A DNA stretch of 64,000 nucleotides from Bog-532 sp963732345 (GTDB lineage Bacteria; Actinomycetota; Actinomycetes; Streptosporangiales; Streptosporangiaceae): positions 124,001 to 188,000 of the forward strand of contig CAVSZI010000009.1 of assembly GCA_963732345.1 (NCBI GenBank), given 5' to 3'. The notes below the pieces were generated by a model. The model was not told the DNA's origin. It saw only the letters and a program-made list of their open reading frames with translations, and did not search any database. Shown piece by piece: positions 1-7,963 of the stretch (the stretch's first letter is position 1; each line of letters begins with the position of its first letter). Position numbers and translations under genes: made by a program.

Positions 1-212
1 GGGATCCCCCATACGGCGGTGGCGGCCGCGGCGGACACGAAGACCACCGCGACGGTGCGGATGGTCGGTACCGGGCGCGTGGGGCCTGCCTCGCTGGCCG
101 GGGCGGCCGGGCTGGCCGGGCCTGGCGCTGCGGCCGCTCTAGGTTGGGGCACCGGTTCGCCCGGCGGAACCGGGAGGTGCGTGGTGTCCGTGATGTCCCC
201 TTCTCTCGCCAC
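1..212 (-). CDS. N-terminus of a probable membrane transporter (partial)
   Basis: An open frame starts at a GTG (212-210) and runs off the left edge. Its first 45 or so residues are Pro/Ala-rich and probably disordered. They are followed by a hydrophobic segment (VAVVFVSAAAATAVWGI) that looks like the start of a first membrane helix. The closing TAVWGI resembles the opening helix of EamA/DMT-family drug or metabolite exporters, but only about 70 residues are visible and no ribosome-binding site is clear, so both the family and the start are tentative. Confidence 0.4.
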   Translation of the reverse strand, partial: MAREGDITDTTHLPVPPGEPVPQPRAAAAPGPASPAAPASEAGPTRPVPTIRTVAVVFVSAAAATAVWGI

Positions 213-243
213 CGGAGTGACCGTTTTACGCCGGACGAACCCG

Positions 244-542
244 CTACGCCGGGTCCTCGCCCTCGACGAACGGCAGGCGGCGGGCCAGGGCCGTCTGCCT
301 TACGTGCAGGGCTTCAGCGTATTCGGGCGAGGCGTACCACTCGCGCAGCCGCTCCGGGCTGGGGAATTCGACGATGACCACGCGCTCGTCGAGGGGCCAC
401 TCCCCCTCCGGCACCTGCGGCCCTCGCCGTGCACAAGGTAACGGCCGCCGTACTGCGCGATAGAAGCCTCGGCCAGTTCCCGGTAACGCTGGGCCTGGGC
501 CTCGTCGAGGACCTCGACCTCGGAGATCGCGTACGCCGTCAT
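244..542 (-). pseudogene. DUF1330 family protein, frameshifted
   Basis: Two reading frames together give one normal-length (about 98 aa) DUF1330 protein, a small dimeric ferredoxin-like fold of unknown function. The first part, from an ATG at 542, reads MTAYAISEVEVLDEAQAQRY and continues to about position 424. The second part continues in another frame with EGEWPLDERVVIVEFPSPER and a WYASPEY motif and stops at 244. Adding one G to the GGG run on the minus strand (plus-strand C run 421-423) joins the frames smoothly. The gene is therefore either a recent pseudogene or carries a sequencing error. It lies downstream of dnaE1 on the same strand. Confidence 0.75.
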
Positions 543-660
543 GAGTCAATTCTGGGGCACGGATGGCAGAGGCTGACCGCGGGTCACATCGGCATCGGCG
601 GGACAGCCGCCGCCGGGACAGCGCCGCCGGGACACGGGACAGGAGAGAGCGAGTCGCGGG

Positions 661-975
661 TCACACGGGGCCGTCGTGGGGGACGTAGTGCCGACTGCCG
701 TCGGCCGGATCGGTCCAGACCCGCATGATCGTGCCCCTGGACGGATCACGGAACCGCTCCGGGGTGGGCACCCAGCCGGGTTGCGGCTCGGCCGCCTGGG
801 CGTGCCGACCACGATGGCGCGGCTTGCCGTGTCCCGGTCCGCCGGCCGCACCCGGGCTCGTCAGGTCCGTCCCGGCGCCGGTGACGGCGATGGGCGGCAG
901 GTCGGCCAGGGCCCAGCGAGGTTGCCCGCCACCCAGACCCCGGGCACGTCTAGCCCCGTCTAGCCCGCGGGGCTA
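661..975 (-). pseudogene. Decayed coding remnants downstream of dnaE1
   Basis: An open frame without a usable start codon ends at 661. Its last 40 residues look genuinely protein-like (GWVPTPERFRDPSRG, then MRVWTDPADGSRHYVP near the stop). A neighbouring frame around 925-960 reads DVPGVWVAGN, which resembles the C-terminal signature of thioredoxin-reductase-like flavoproteins, and the main frame continues with ADLPPIAVTGAGTDL. I read this as fragments of one or two decayed genes rather than an intact one. The family of the C-terminal piece is unknown to me. Confidence 0.3.
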
Positions 976-3900
976 GCTCACACAGGTGGGCCCCAGAAGC
1001 TGCTTCAGGTCTCCCAGTAGCGCCGGCGAGGCGGCGACGCGAAGCCTCTCATCCAGTCGCACCACCGTCGTCCGCTGGTCCCCGCGCAGCCGCAGGTGCA
1101 CCTCCGTCGGCCCGGGATGGGTCATCAGCACCTCCTTGAGCTGCTCGACCACCGGCGGAACGCACCGCGTCATCGGCAGCGACACCACGAAAGGGCCGCC
1201 ATCGTCCACCGACAAGTCCGGGACGGTCACGTCCATCGCGATCAGTTTCGGCACATCGTCGCGGCGGTCGATCCGGCCCTTGACCGCGATGATCGCGTCC
1301 TCGGCGATCGACATCGCATACAGCTGGTAGGTCGCCGGGAAGAACAGCACTTCGATCGCACCGGCCAGGTCCTCTAGGGTGGCCGCCGCCCACGGGTTGC
1401 CCTGCTTGGTCACCTTGCGCTGTACGCCGGACAGAATGCCGGCGACCTTGACCACTCCCCCACCATCATTGCGATCGCCGCGGCCCCGTTCGGAAGCATC
1501 AGCCCCAGACGTGAGAAGGTCGGCCAGCGAGCAATCGGCTTCCCGGGCGAGCAGGTGCTCGACCCCCAGCAGCGGATGATCGGAGACGTACAGGCCGAGC
1601 ATTTCGCGCTCGAAGCTGAGCCGGGTGGACTTGTCCCAGTCGCCATCCGGGATCGGCACGTCGAAGAATGCCTCGGTCTCAGCGTCCCCGCCGAACAGCG
1701 AATCCTGGCCGATCGCCTCGTTGCGCTTGATGTCGATCACCGCGTCGACGGCCTGCTCGTGCACCATCACGAGGCCCTTGCGCGGATGACTGAAGGAGTC
1801 GAACGCGCCGGCCTTAATCAGCGACTCGATCACGCGCTTGTTGCACACCACCGCGGGGACCTTGCGCAAGAAGTCGGAGAAGCTGGTGAACTCGCCCTCG
1901 GCCTTGCGCGCGGCCACGATCGCGTCGACCACGTTGGTGCCGACGTTACGGATCGCGGCCAGCCCGAACCGGACGTCGCGGCCCACCGCCGTGAACGTCG
2001 CCACCGAGGAGTTGACGTCCGGCGGCAGGACCTTGATCCGCATCCGCCGGCACTCGCTGAGGTACAGCGCAGACTTGTCCTTGTCGTCACCGACCGAGGT
2101 AAGGAGGGCAGCCATATACTCGGCCGGGTAGTTGGCCTTCAAGTAGGCGGTCCAGTAGGACACCAGGCCGTAGGCGGCGGAATGCGCCTTGTTGAAGGCG
2201 TATCCGGCGAACGGGACCAGGACGTCCCAGACCGCCTGGACGGCCTTGTCGGAGTAGCCGCGTTCCCGGCAGCCCTGCTGGAACGGGACGAACTCCTTGT
2301 CCAGGATCTCCTTCTTCTTCTTGCCCATGGCCCGGCGGAGCAGGTCGGCCTGTCCGAGCGTGTACCCGGCCAGGATCTGCGCCGCCTTCTGCACCTGTTC
2401 CTGGTAGACGATCAGGCCATAGGTGGGCTCGAGCACCTCCCGCAGGGGCTCTTCGAGCTCGGGATGGATCGGCGTGATCTGCTGCAGCCCGTTCTTGCGG
2501 AGCGCGTAGTTGGTGTGCGAGTTCACGCCCATCGGGCCGGGCCGGTACAGCGCGCCGACGGCGGAGATGTCCTCGAAGTTGTCCGGCTTCATCGTCCGCA
2601 GCAGCGTTCGCATGGGGCCGCCGTCGAACTGGAAGACGCCGAGGGTGTCGCCGCGGCCGAGCAGTTCGTAGGTGGGCTTGTCATCCAGCGGGAGGCTCAG
2701 CAGGTCGATTGTGGTGCCCTGGTTCTTCTCGATCGCCGCGACCGCGTCGGCCATGATCGTGAGGTTACGGAGGCCCAGGAAGTCCATCTTGAGCAGGCCG
2801 AGGCTTTCGCAGGTCGGGTAGTCAAACTGCGTGATGACTGCGCCGTCGGAGTGCCGGGTCCACACGGGGATGTGGTCGGTGATCGTCTCGGCGCTCATGA
2901 TGACGCCGGCGGCATGCACGCCGGGCTGCCGGATCAGCCCCTCGATGCCCCTGGCCGTGTCGATGACCTGCTTGATCTCGGCTTCGGCCTCGTACAGCTG
3001 GCGCAGCTCACCCGTCTCGTTGTACCGGGGGTGGCTGGTGTCGAAGATGCCGGTCAGCGGGATGTCCTTGCCCATGACGGCCGGCGGGAAGGCCTTGGTG
3101 ATCCGGTCGCCGAGCGAATAGGGAAAGCCGAGGACGCGGGTGGAGTCCTTGATCGCGGCCTTGGCCTTGATGGTGCCGTAGGTGACAATCTGCGCCACCC
3201 GGTCTGAGCCCCATTTCTCCGTCACGTACCGGATGACGTCCGCCCGGCCACGTTCGTCGAAGTCCACGTCGATGTCGGGCATGGATACGCGCTCGGGGTT
3301 GAGGAAGCGCTCGAAGATCAGGCCGTGAACCAGTGGATCGAGGTCAGTGATGCCCAGGGCGTAGGCGACAATCGAGCCGGCCGCGGACCCACGGCCCGGG
3401 CCGACCGCCACGCCGTGGTTCTTGGCCCACATGATGAAGTCCGCGACGACCAGGAAGTACGCCGGAAACCCCATCTGGCAGATGATGTCGATCTCGTACG
3501 CGGCCTGCTTCTTGCGCTCTTCGTCAAAGCCGTCCGGGTAACGGCGGTCCATGCCCTTCCATACCTCGGCGCGGAAGAGCTCATCCTCTGACTCGTAACC
3601 CTCGGGGATCGGAAACCGCGGCATGAGGTTGACGAAGTCGAACATGCCGGTGGTGTCGACCCGGTCGGCGATCAGGAGCTGACTGTTCCGGCAGCCTTCC
3701 TGCCAGGTGTCCGAGGTGTCGGCGGCATACATCTCGTCGGCGGACTTGATGTAGTAGCCGGTGCCGTCGAAGCGGAACCGGTCCGCGTCGGCCAGGGACT
3801 TGCCGGTCTGAATGCAGAGCAGCAGGTCGTGCGAGGTGGCGTCGGATTCCCGGGTGTAGTGCGAGTCGTTGGTGACGACCGGCGGGATGCCGAGCTTCTT

Positions 3901-4569
3901 GCCGATCTCTACCAGGCCGTCTCTTACCTTGCGCTCGATGTCGAGCCCATGGTCCATCAGCTCGAGGAAGTAGTTCTCCTTGCCGAAGATGTCCTGGTAG
4001 TCGGCAGCCGACTTGAGCGCCTGGTCGAACTGGCCGAGGCGCAGCCTGGTCTGCAGCTCACCGGAGGGGCAGCCGGTGGAGGCCATCAGGCCGCTTGCGT
4101 GCGCGGCCAGGATCTCCTTGTCCATCCGGGGCCACTTGACCAGCCAGCCCTCCGCGTAGGAGCGGGAGGACAGCTTGAACAGGTTGTGCAGGCCGTTCTT
4201 GTCGCGCGCCCAGATCGTCTTGTGCAGGTAGGCGCCGCTGGCCGAGACGTCGTCCTTTTTCTGGTGCGGCTGGCCCCACAGGATGCGCTTGGTGTTGGTC
4301 CGGCGTTCCGGGGCCACGTAGGCCTCGATACCGATCACCGGGGTGATGCCGGCTTCCCCGGCCTGACGGTGGAACTCGGCCGCGCCGTACATATTGCCGT
4401 GGTCGGTCATCGCGATGTGCGTCATGCCCTGCTGCCCTACCTCTTTGAACAACTCCTTCAGGCGGGCGGCGCCGTCCAGCATCGAATATTCGGTATGCAC
4501 GTGAAGGTGCGCGAACGGCCGACCTGGCTTCGAGGGCTTCTGGGACTGACGGGCCGCGGGTTCCGCCAT
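973..4569 (-). CDS. dnaE1: DNA polymerase III alpha subunit, replicative
   Basis: This is the catalytic subunit of the replicative polymerase, 1198 aa, the usual length for actinobacterial DnaE1. The N-terminal PHP domain opens with FAHLHVHTEYSMLDGA at about residue 20. The palm-domain aspartates sit in PDIDVDFDERGR near residue 430, the helix-hairpin-helix region follows, and an OB-fold segment (KVAGILSGVQRKVTKQG) lies near residue 1040. An in-frame upstream extension is open to 4872, but the ATG at 4569 is preceded by GGAGG at a suitable distance and gives the family-typical MAEPAARQSQ start. About 690 bp of non-coding DNA lies upstream and probably carries its own promoter. Confidence 0.97.
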   Translation of the reverse strand: MAEPAARQSQKPSKPGRPFAHLHVHTEYSMLDGAARLKELFKEVGQQGMTHIAMTDHGNMYGAAEFHRQAGEAGITPVIGIEAYVAPERRTNTKRILWGQPHQKKDDVSASGAYLHKTIWARDKNGLHNLFKLSSRSYAEGWLVKWPRMDKEILAAHASGLMASTGCPSGELQTRLRLGQFDQALKSAADYQDIFGKENYFLELMDHGLDIERKVRDGLVEIGKKLGIPPVVTNDSHYTRESDATSHDLLLCIQTGKSLADADRFRFDGTGYYIKSADEMYAADTSDTWQEGCRNSQLLIADRVDTTGMFDFVNLMPRFPIPEGYESEDELFRAEVWKGMDRRYPDGFDEERKKQAAYEIDIICQMGFPAYFLVVADFIMWAKNHGVAVGPGRGSAAGSIVAYALGITDLDPLVHGLIFERFLNPERVSMPDIDVDFDERGRADVIRYVTEKWGSDRVAQIVTYGTIKAKAAIKDSTRVLGFPYSLGDRITKAFPPAVMGKDIPLTGIFDTSHPRYNETGELRQLYEAEAEIKQVIDTARGIEGLIRQPGVHAAGVIMSAETITDHIPVWTRHSDGAVITQFDYPTCESLGLLKMDFLGLRNLTIMADAVAAIEKNQGTTIDLLSLPLDDKPTYELLGRGDTLGVFQFDGGPMRTLLRTMKPDNFEDISAVGALYRPGPMGVNSHTNYALRKNGLQQITPIHPELEEPLREVLEPTYGLIVYQEQVQKAAQILAGYTLGQADLLRRAMGKKKKEILDKEFVPFQQGCRERGYSDKAVQAVWDVLVPFAGYAFNKAHSAAYGLVSYWTAYLKANYPAEYMAALLTSVGDDKDKSALYLSECRRMRIKVLPPDVNSSVATFTAVGRDVRFGLAAIRNVGTNVVDAIVAARKAEGEFTSFSDFLRKVPAVVCNKRVIESLIKAGAFDSFSHPRKGLVMVHEQAVDAVIDIKRNEAIGQDSLFGGDAETEAFFDVPIPDGDWDKSTRLSFEREMLGLYVSDHPLLGVEHLLAREADCSLADLLTSGADASERGRGDRNDGGGVVKVAGILSGVQRKVTKQGNPWAAATLEDLAGAIEVLFFPATYQLYAMSIAEDAIIAVKGRIDRRDDVPKLIAMDVTVPDLSVDDGGPFVVSLPMTRCVPPVVEQLKEVLMTHPGPTEVHLRLRGDQRTTVVRLDERLRVAASPALLGDLKQLLGPTCVS

Positions 4570-5256
4570 GGGACTAAGCCGCCTCCTTCGGGCATGCTGC
4601 GCGAAGCCCATGAGCCATCTCAGGTCTGCCTGTCTCCGGCCCGGGCTACGCGGGCATGCATCATCGTTACCGAACGGTTCCGGGGGGAAGGCGGCACATG
4701 CCGTGCCCGTGCGCGTGAGGCTCAACTGCCCCTCGCAGTAGGCCTCCGTGCTGGCGATCTTTGCCTTGGGGGGACCGCACCGCCCCGGTGAACCGAGCCT
4801 ACAACGCCACCCCCGATCTGCGGTCCCGCACACGCCAGGCAGGGGTGGAACGGGGAGACTTTCCGCTTCCATTAACGGGTTCTGTTACCAAGCGCGCGCC
4901 GCTCATGATCTGCCACCCGTTATCGAAACTGTCATCGATAACTTTATACTAAACGTCCCGCAAATTGATAGTATATTCGAACGGATCCAGGCCGCACGCC
5001 TCGCGGGGATCGTCGCGGTAGCGTTGGCCATAGCCGGACCTCATGTCCGGTCAGGCCCGTGGCGGGTCGGAGAAGCAACGGTCGACCTGTCCGGCGCCTA
5101 CGCTTTCGCGATCAGCGGGCCCTGCACGTGGGTGCGCGTGCCATCGTGACGGGCCCGACGGTCTGGCGATCGCCCCCCTGTGCCGCGGCGCCCCTTGAGA
5201 GGCCTAGCCGAGCCACTCTGCGAAGAGATGACGGAGACGGCGATCACGTCCCCGGG
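4570..5256. other. Intergenic region upstream of dnaE1 with an AT-rich island
   Basis: This 687-bp gap separates dnaE1 from the RluD-family gene; both are on the minus strand. It contains a conspicuously AT-rich stretch at about 4905-4985 in otherwise GC-rich DNA, with two inverted repeats (4920-4941, and TATACT/AGTATA arms at about 4945-4975). The dnaE1 promoter is likely to lie here. Open frames crossing the region look non-coding. Confidence 0.5.
4920..4941. promoter_or_regulatory. Perfect 7-bp inverted repeat, operator-like
   Basis: TTATCGA (4920-4926) and TCGATAA (4935-4941) are exact reverse complements with an 8-nt spacer. The 22-bp site lies in the AT-rich island about 350 bp upstream of the dnaE1 start. 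Its size suits a dimeric helix-turn-helix regulator. No cognate regulator is identifiable. Confidence 0.35.
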
Positions 5257-6186
5257 TTAGCTCTCGGCGCGGAGGACGTCCAGGGCGTGGGCCAGGTCGG
5301 GCGGGTAGTCGCTGCGGAACTCGACCCACCGGCCGTCGGCCGGATGCTCGAAGGCGAGGCTGACGGCGTGCAGCCACTGGCGGTGCAGCCCCAGCCGTTC
5401 GGCCAGGACCGGGTCCGCGCCGTAGAGCAGGTCGCCCGCGCACGGGTGCCTGATCGCGGCCATGTGCACGCGGATCTGATGGGTCCGCCCGGTCTCCAGG
5501 CCGACATCGACCAGGCTGGCGCCGCGGAAGGCCTCGATCGTGTCGTAATGGGTGACACTGGGGCGTCCCTCGGCCACCACGGCGAACCGGCCATCGCCCG
5601 ACGGGTGCCGGCCGATCGGCGCGTCGATGGTGCCGCGCAGCGGATCCGGGTGGCCCTGTACGAGGGCGTGGTAGCGCTTTTCCACCGTGCGCTCACGGAA
5701 CGCCCGCTTCAGGGCGCTGTAAGCCGGCTCGCTCTTGGCCACGACCATCAGGCCGGTGGTGTTCGCATCCAGCCGGTGCACGATGCCCTGCCGTTCGGCC
5801 GCGCCGCTGATGGCGATCACGTGACCGCTGGCCAGCAATCCACCGATCACGGTCGGGCCGTCCCAGCCCGGCGCGGGGTGCGCGGCCACGCCGATCGGCT
5901 TGTCCACCACCAGGATGTCGTCGTCCTCGTAGACGACGTTCAGGCCCTCCACGGCCTGCGGCGGCGTTACCAGACGCGGGACGGGCAGCGTCACGTCAAG
6001 CGTCTCGCCCGCCGTTACGCGGTCCGACTTGGCCGCGGCATGCCCGCCGACCAGAACCAGGCCGTCACTGATCAGTTCGGCGGCCCGGGACCGGGACAGG
6101 CCGAACATGCGGGCGAGGGCCGCGTCGAGCCGCTCACCGTCGAGCCCCTCGGGCACCGGCAGATAACGCTGGCCGGGTACCGTCAT
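5257..6186 (-). CDS. rluD: RluD-family 23S rRNA pseudouridine synthase
   Basis: This 309-aa enzyme of the RluA/RluD family isomerises uridines in rRNA. An S4 RNA-binding domain spans about residues 14-70 (LDAALARMFGLSRSRAAELI). The catalytic domain contains GIVHRLDANTTGL with the nucleophilic Asp at residue 140, and later GRTHQIRVH. Two ATGs are available (6192 and 6186). A GGAGG abuts the first and stands 6 nt from the second, so 6186 is preferred. The start lies inside the lspA 3' end (53-bp overlap), and lspA-rluD adjacency is common in actinobacteria. The precise rRNA target cannot be assigned from sequence. Confidence 0.93.
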   Translation of the reverse strand: MTVPGQRYLPVPEGLDGERLDAALARMFGLSRSRAAELISDGLVLVGGHAAAKSDRVTAGETLDVTLPVPRLVTPPQAVEGLNVVYEDDDILVVDKPIGVAAHPAPGWDGPTVIGGLLASGHVIAISGAAERQGIVHRLDANTTGLMVVAKSEPAYSALKRAFRERTVEKRYHALVQGHPDPLRGTIDAPIGRHPSGDGRFAVVAEGRPSVTHYDTIEAFRGASLVDVGLETGRTHQIRVHMAAIRHPCAGDLLYGADPVLAERLGLHRQWLHAVSLAFEHPADGRWVEFRSDYPPDLAHALDVLRAES

Positions 6187-6952
6187 CCTCATCCTCCGTT
6201 GCCCGCGTGGCGGGAGTTGTGGGAGTGGCGGGAGTGGCGGGAGTGGCGGGAGTGGGGCGCGCGGCGGAAGGGGGGCGCGCGGCCCGGGTAGGCTCATCCC
6301 CCGCATCGGCTTGCTCGCCGTCGCCTTCCCGGCTGCCGTCGAGGCGCACGCCGCGGAGAGCCAGCAGGACGGCCAGCACTCCGCCGCACACGATGGCGGA
6401 GTCGGCCAGGTTGAACACGGGCCAGTGCGGCAATTCGATCCAGTCGACCACGTCGCCGCGAAACAGCCCGGGCGAGCGGAAGATCCGGTCCGCGAGGTTC
6501 CCGGTCGCCCCACCGAGTAGCAACCCGAGCGTGATCGCCCATGGCAGGCTGCGCAGCTTGCGGGCCGCCCGGAGGATGTAGACGATCACCGCGGCCGCGA
6601 TTGCCGTGAACACGATCGTCATCGAGGTCCCGATGCTGAATGCCGCCCCGCTGTTGCGCAGCAGCAGCAACGTCAGGAACCCGTCCAGCAGCCGGATCGG
6701 GGGGTGGCCCGACAGCGTGCGGACGACGATGAGCTTGGTGACCACGTCCAGGGCCAGCACGGTAAACGCCACCCCGAACACGACGGGAAGCTGCCGTCCG
6801 CCAGGCACCGGGGTGTCCTCCGGCACCAGAGTGTCCCCCGACGCCAGAGTGTCCCTCTGCACCTGGGGCTGCCCCTTCACCGGCTCCTGAGCTGAACGCG
6901 CGGCTTCCTTCGCGGTCAGCGGCGTTCTTCGCGCTGCTTGCACGTCACGCAC
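6134..6952 (-). CDS. lspA: Lipoprotein signal peptidase (signal peptidase II)
   Basis: This is the membrane aspartyl protease that removes signal peptides from prolipoproteins after diacylglyceryl transfer. Four hydrophobic helices lie between about residues 55 and 205. Conserved motifs are NSGAAFS, GNLADRIF with catalytic Asp154, and FNLADSAI with catalytic Asp184. The C-terminal tail is unusual: a long charged and Pro/Thr/Ala-rich extension encoded partly by a 9-bp tandem repeat and overlapping the rluD start. The start is uncertain. GTGs at 7015, 6952, 6943 and 6880 are all in frame and none has a strong ribosome-binding site. All but the last overlap the upstream TraR/DksA gene. Confidence 0.93.
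   Translation of the reverse strand: MRDVQAARRTPLTAKEAARSAQEPVKGQPQVQRDTLASGDTLVPEDTPVPGGRQLPVVFGVAFTVLALDVVTKLIVVRTLSGHPPIRLLDGFLTLLLLRNSGAAFSIGTSMTIVFTAIAAAVIVYILRAARKLRSLPWAITLGLLLGGATGNLADRIFRSPGLFRGDVVDWIELPHWPVFNLADSAIVCGGVLAVLLALRGVRLDGSREGDGEQADAGDEPTRAARPPSAARPTPATPATPATPTTPATRATEDEDDGTRPALSAGARGARR
6212..6256. repeat. 9-bp tandem repeat inside the lspA 3' end
   Basis: Five near-perfect copies of GGGAGTGGC. On the coding strand they specify a repeating Ala-Thr-Pro tract in the C-terminal tail of LspA. Confidence 0.9.
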
Positions 6953-7335
6953 AGTACCGCTCGCGGGAACGCCATCAGCCGCGCCTTGCCTATTGGCTGG
7001 CCGCAGGATTCGCACGCTCCATATGTTCCCGCATCGATCCGGGCTACGGCTCGCTCGGTCTGCTCGAGAAGATGACGGGCGTTGCTCGTCATCGCGAACT
7101 CGTGCTCGCGCTCGAACCCCTTGGCCCCCGCGTCGGCCTCGTCGTCCCCCGCGTCACGGATCCCGTCCTCCAGTCGGTCGGCGATCTGGGACTCGGCCTG
7201 CTCGATGTCGCGGCGCAGCCCACCAGCGTCCGTCTCGAGCGTCTCCCGCACTTCGGCGAGTTCGGAGCCGGTCCACGGCTCCTCCCCGAGCCGCACCGGA
7301 AGAGTTGCGGCCTCGGACCGCGGGGCAGTGGCCAT
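6916..7335 (-). CDS. TraR/DksA family zinc-finger protein
   Basis: 139 aa. A long helical N-terminal region (about residues 25-105) precedes a C4 zinc finger, CESC (108-111) and CVTC (129-132), the arrangement of DksA/TraR-type proteins that bind the RNA polymerase secondary channel. Actinobacterial members typically lack the acidic DksA tip motif, and their role (sometimes RbpA- or CarD-like effects on transcription) is not settled. The ATG at 7335 has GGGAGG just upstream. The 3' end overlaps the proposed lspA start. Confidence 0.88.
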   Translation of the reverse strand: MATAPRSEAATLPVRLGEEPWTGSELAEVRETLETDAGGLRRDIEQAESQIADRLEDGIRDAGDDEADAGAKGFEREHEFAMTSNARHLLEQTERAVARIDAGTYGACESCGQPIGKARLMAFPRAVLCVTCKQREERR

Positions 7336-7719
7336 CTCGCGCCTCCCACGACGGGTTATAGACGATCATGAATGTGAACGGTCAACGGAGAATAAGTCAC
7401 ATCGCGTTTCTCCGCAAATAGGATTTCGGTTGGGTCCACTGATGCTGGTGGGTGCGTTGTGCGGCGGCCCGGCTCCGCGGATGCAGTTCACCCACGGGGA
7501 AGCGGATGCAGTTCACCCCCGGGGAAGCGGATGCAGTTCACCCCCGGGGAAGCGGATGCAGTTCACCCACGGGGAAGCGGATGCAGTTCACCCCCGGGAA
7601 TAAGTTCGGTCTCCTGGCCCTGTCAGATATCCTGAGATCCTGCACGGCATTGATGGGGACAGCTGCCGCTGGCAGTCGGCCAGGAGCGATCCGGGGATGG
7701 TGCGAGCCCGGGGGCAGGC
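7336..7719. other. Intergenic region with repeat array between the zinc-finger gene and the ileS leader
   Basis: Divergent intergenic DNA. The first about 100 bp are relatively AT-rich (for example TATAGACGATCATGAATG near 7358) and should hold the minus-strand promoter. The 25-bp repeat array occupies 7477-7601. The ileS promoter should lie between the array and the T-box. No gene is visible. Confidence 0.6.
7477..7601. repeat. 25-bp tandem repeat array, five copies
   Basis: Units start at 7477, 7502, 7527, 7552 and 7577. Each begins GCGGATGCAGTTCACCC and ends with a C/G-rich tail that alternates between an ACGGGGAA and a CCGGGGAA form. The fifth copy is one base short at its end. There are no spacers, so it is not a CRISPR array. 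The unit length is not a multiple of three, consistent with non-coding DNA. Confidence 0.95.
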
Positions 7720-7953
7720 CCAGTGGACCAGATCACCCCGGAGCCGCCGGAAGAACAGCCCCGCGTCCGCTCCTTTTTCCCCGGCGCAGCACGGGCCCAG
7801 TAGAACCGGCCGCAGGGAAGCTCGAGAGGGTCGTACGCCATTCGGAGCTCACGAGAGCACCCGAACCATGGCCACGGCCAAGGAGGGTGGTACCGCGGGA
7901 ACGCCGCACGGCGCCTCGTCCCTCCAGCAAGGTCCGTTCGGAATTGCTGGAGG
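7720..7953 (+). ncRNA. T-box riboswitch controlling ileS (translational type)
   Basis: The canonical T-box bulge sequence AGGGTGGTACCGCG lies at 7884-7897. The compact upstream region contains a candidate isoleucine specifier AUC at 7732-7734 in GACCAGATCACC. GGAGGG (7882-7887) can pair with CCCUCC (7920-7925) to form the antisequestrator. Alternatively CCUCCAG (7921-7927) pairs perfectly with CUGGAGG (7947-7953), which is the ileS Shine-Dalgarno region. The two pairings are mutually exclusive. This is the architecture of actinobacterial translational T-boxes that sense uncharged tRNA-Ile. The upstream boundary is approximate. Confidence 0.9.
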
Positions 7954-7963
7954 CCAAACCATC

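Noticed and set aside
1555..3207. Long plus-strand open frame (550 aa) opposite dnaE1
   Set aside because: It is an antisense shadow of dnaE1, caused by the high GC third position; it has no recognisable motifs.
4748..5149. Plus-strand 133-aa frame in the dnaE1 upstream gap
   Set aside because: The middle (VIETVIDNFILNVPQIDSIF) comes from the AT-rich patch, but no ribosome-binding site or conserved pattern supports a gene.
7477..7601. CRISPR array
   Set aside because: The 25-bp units are directly adjacent, with no unique spacers, and no cas genes are in view.
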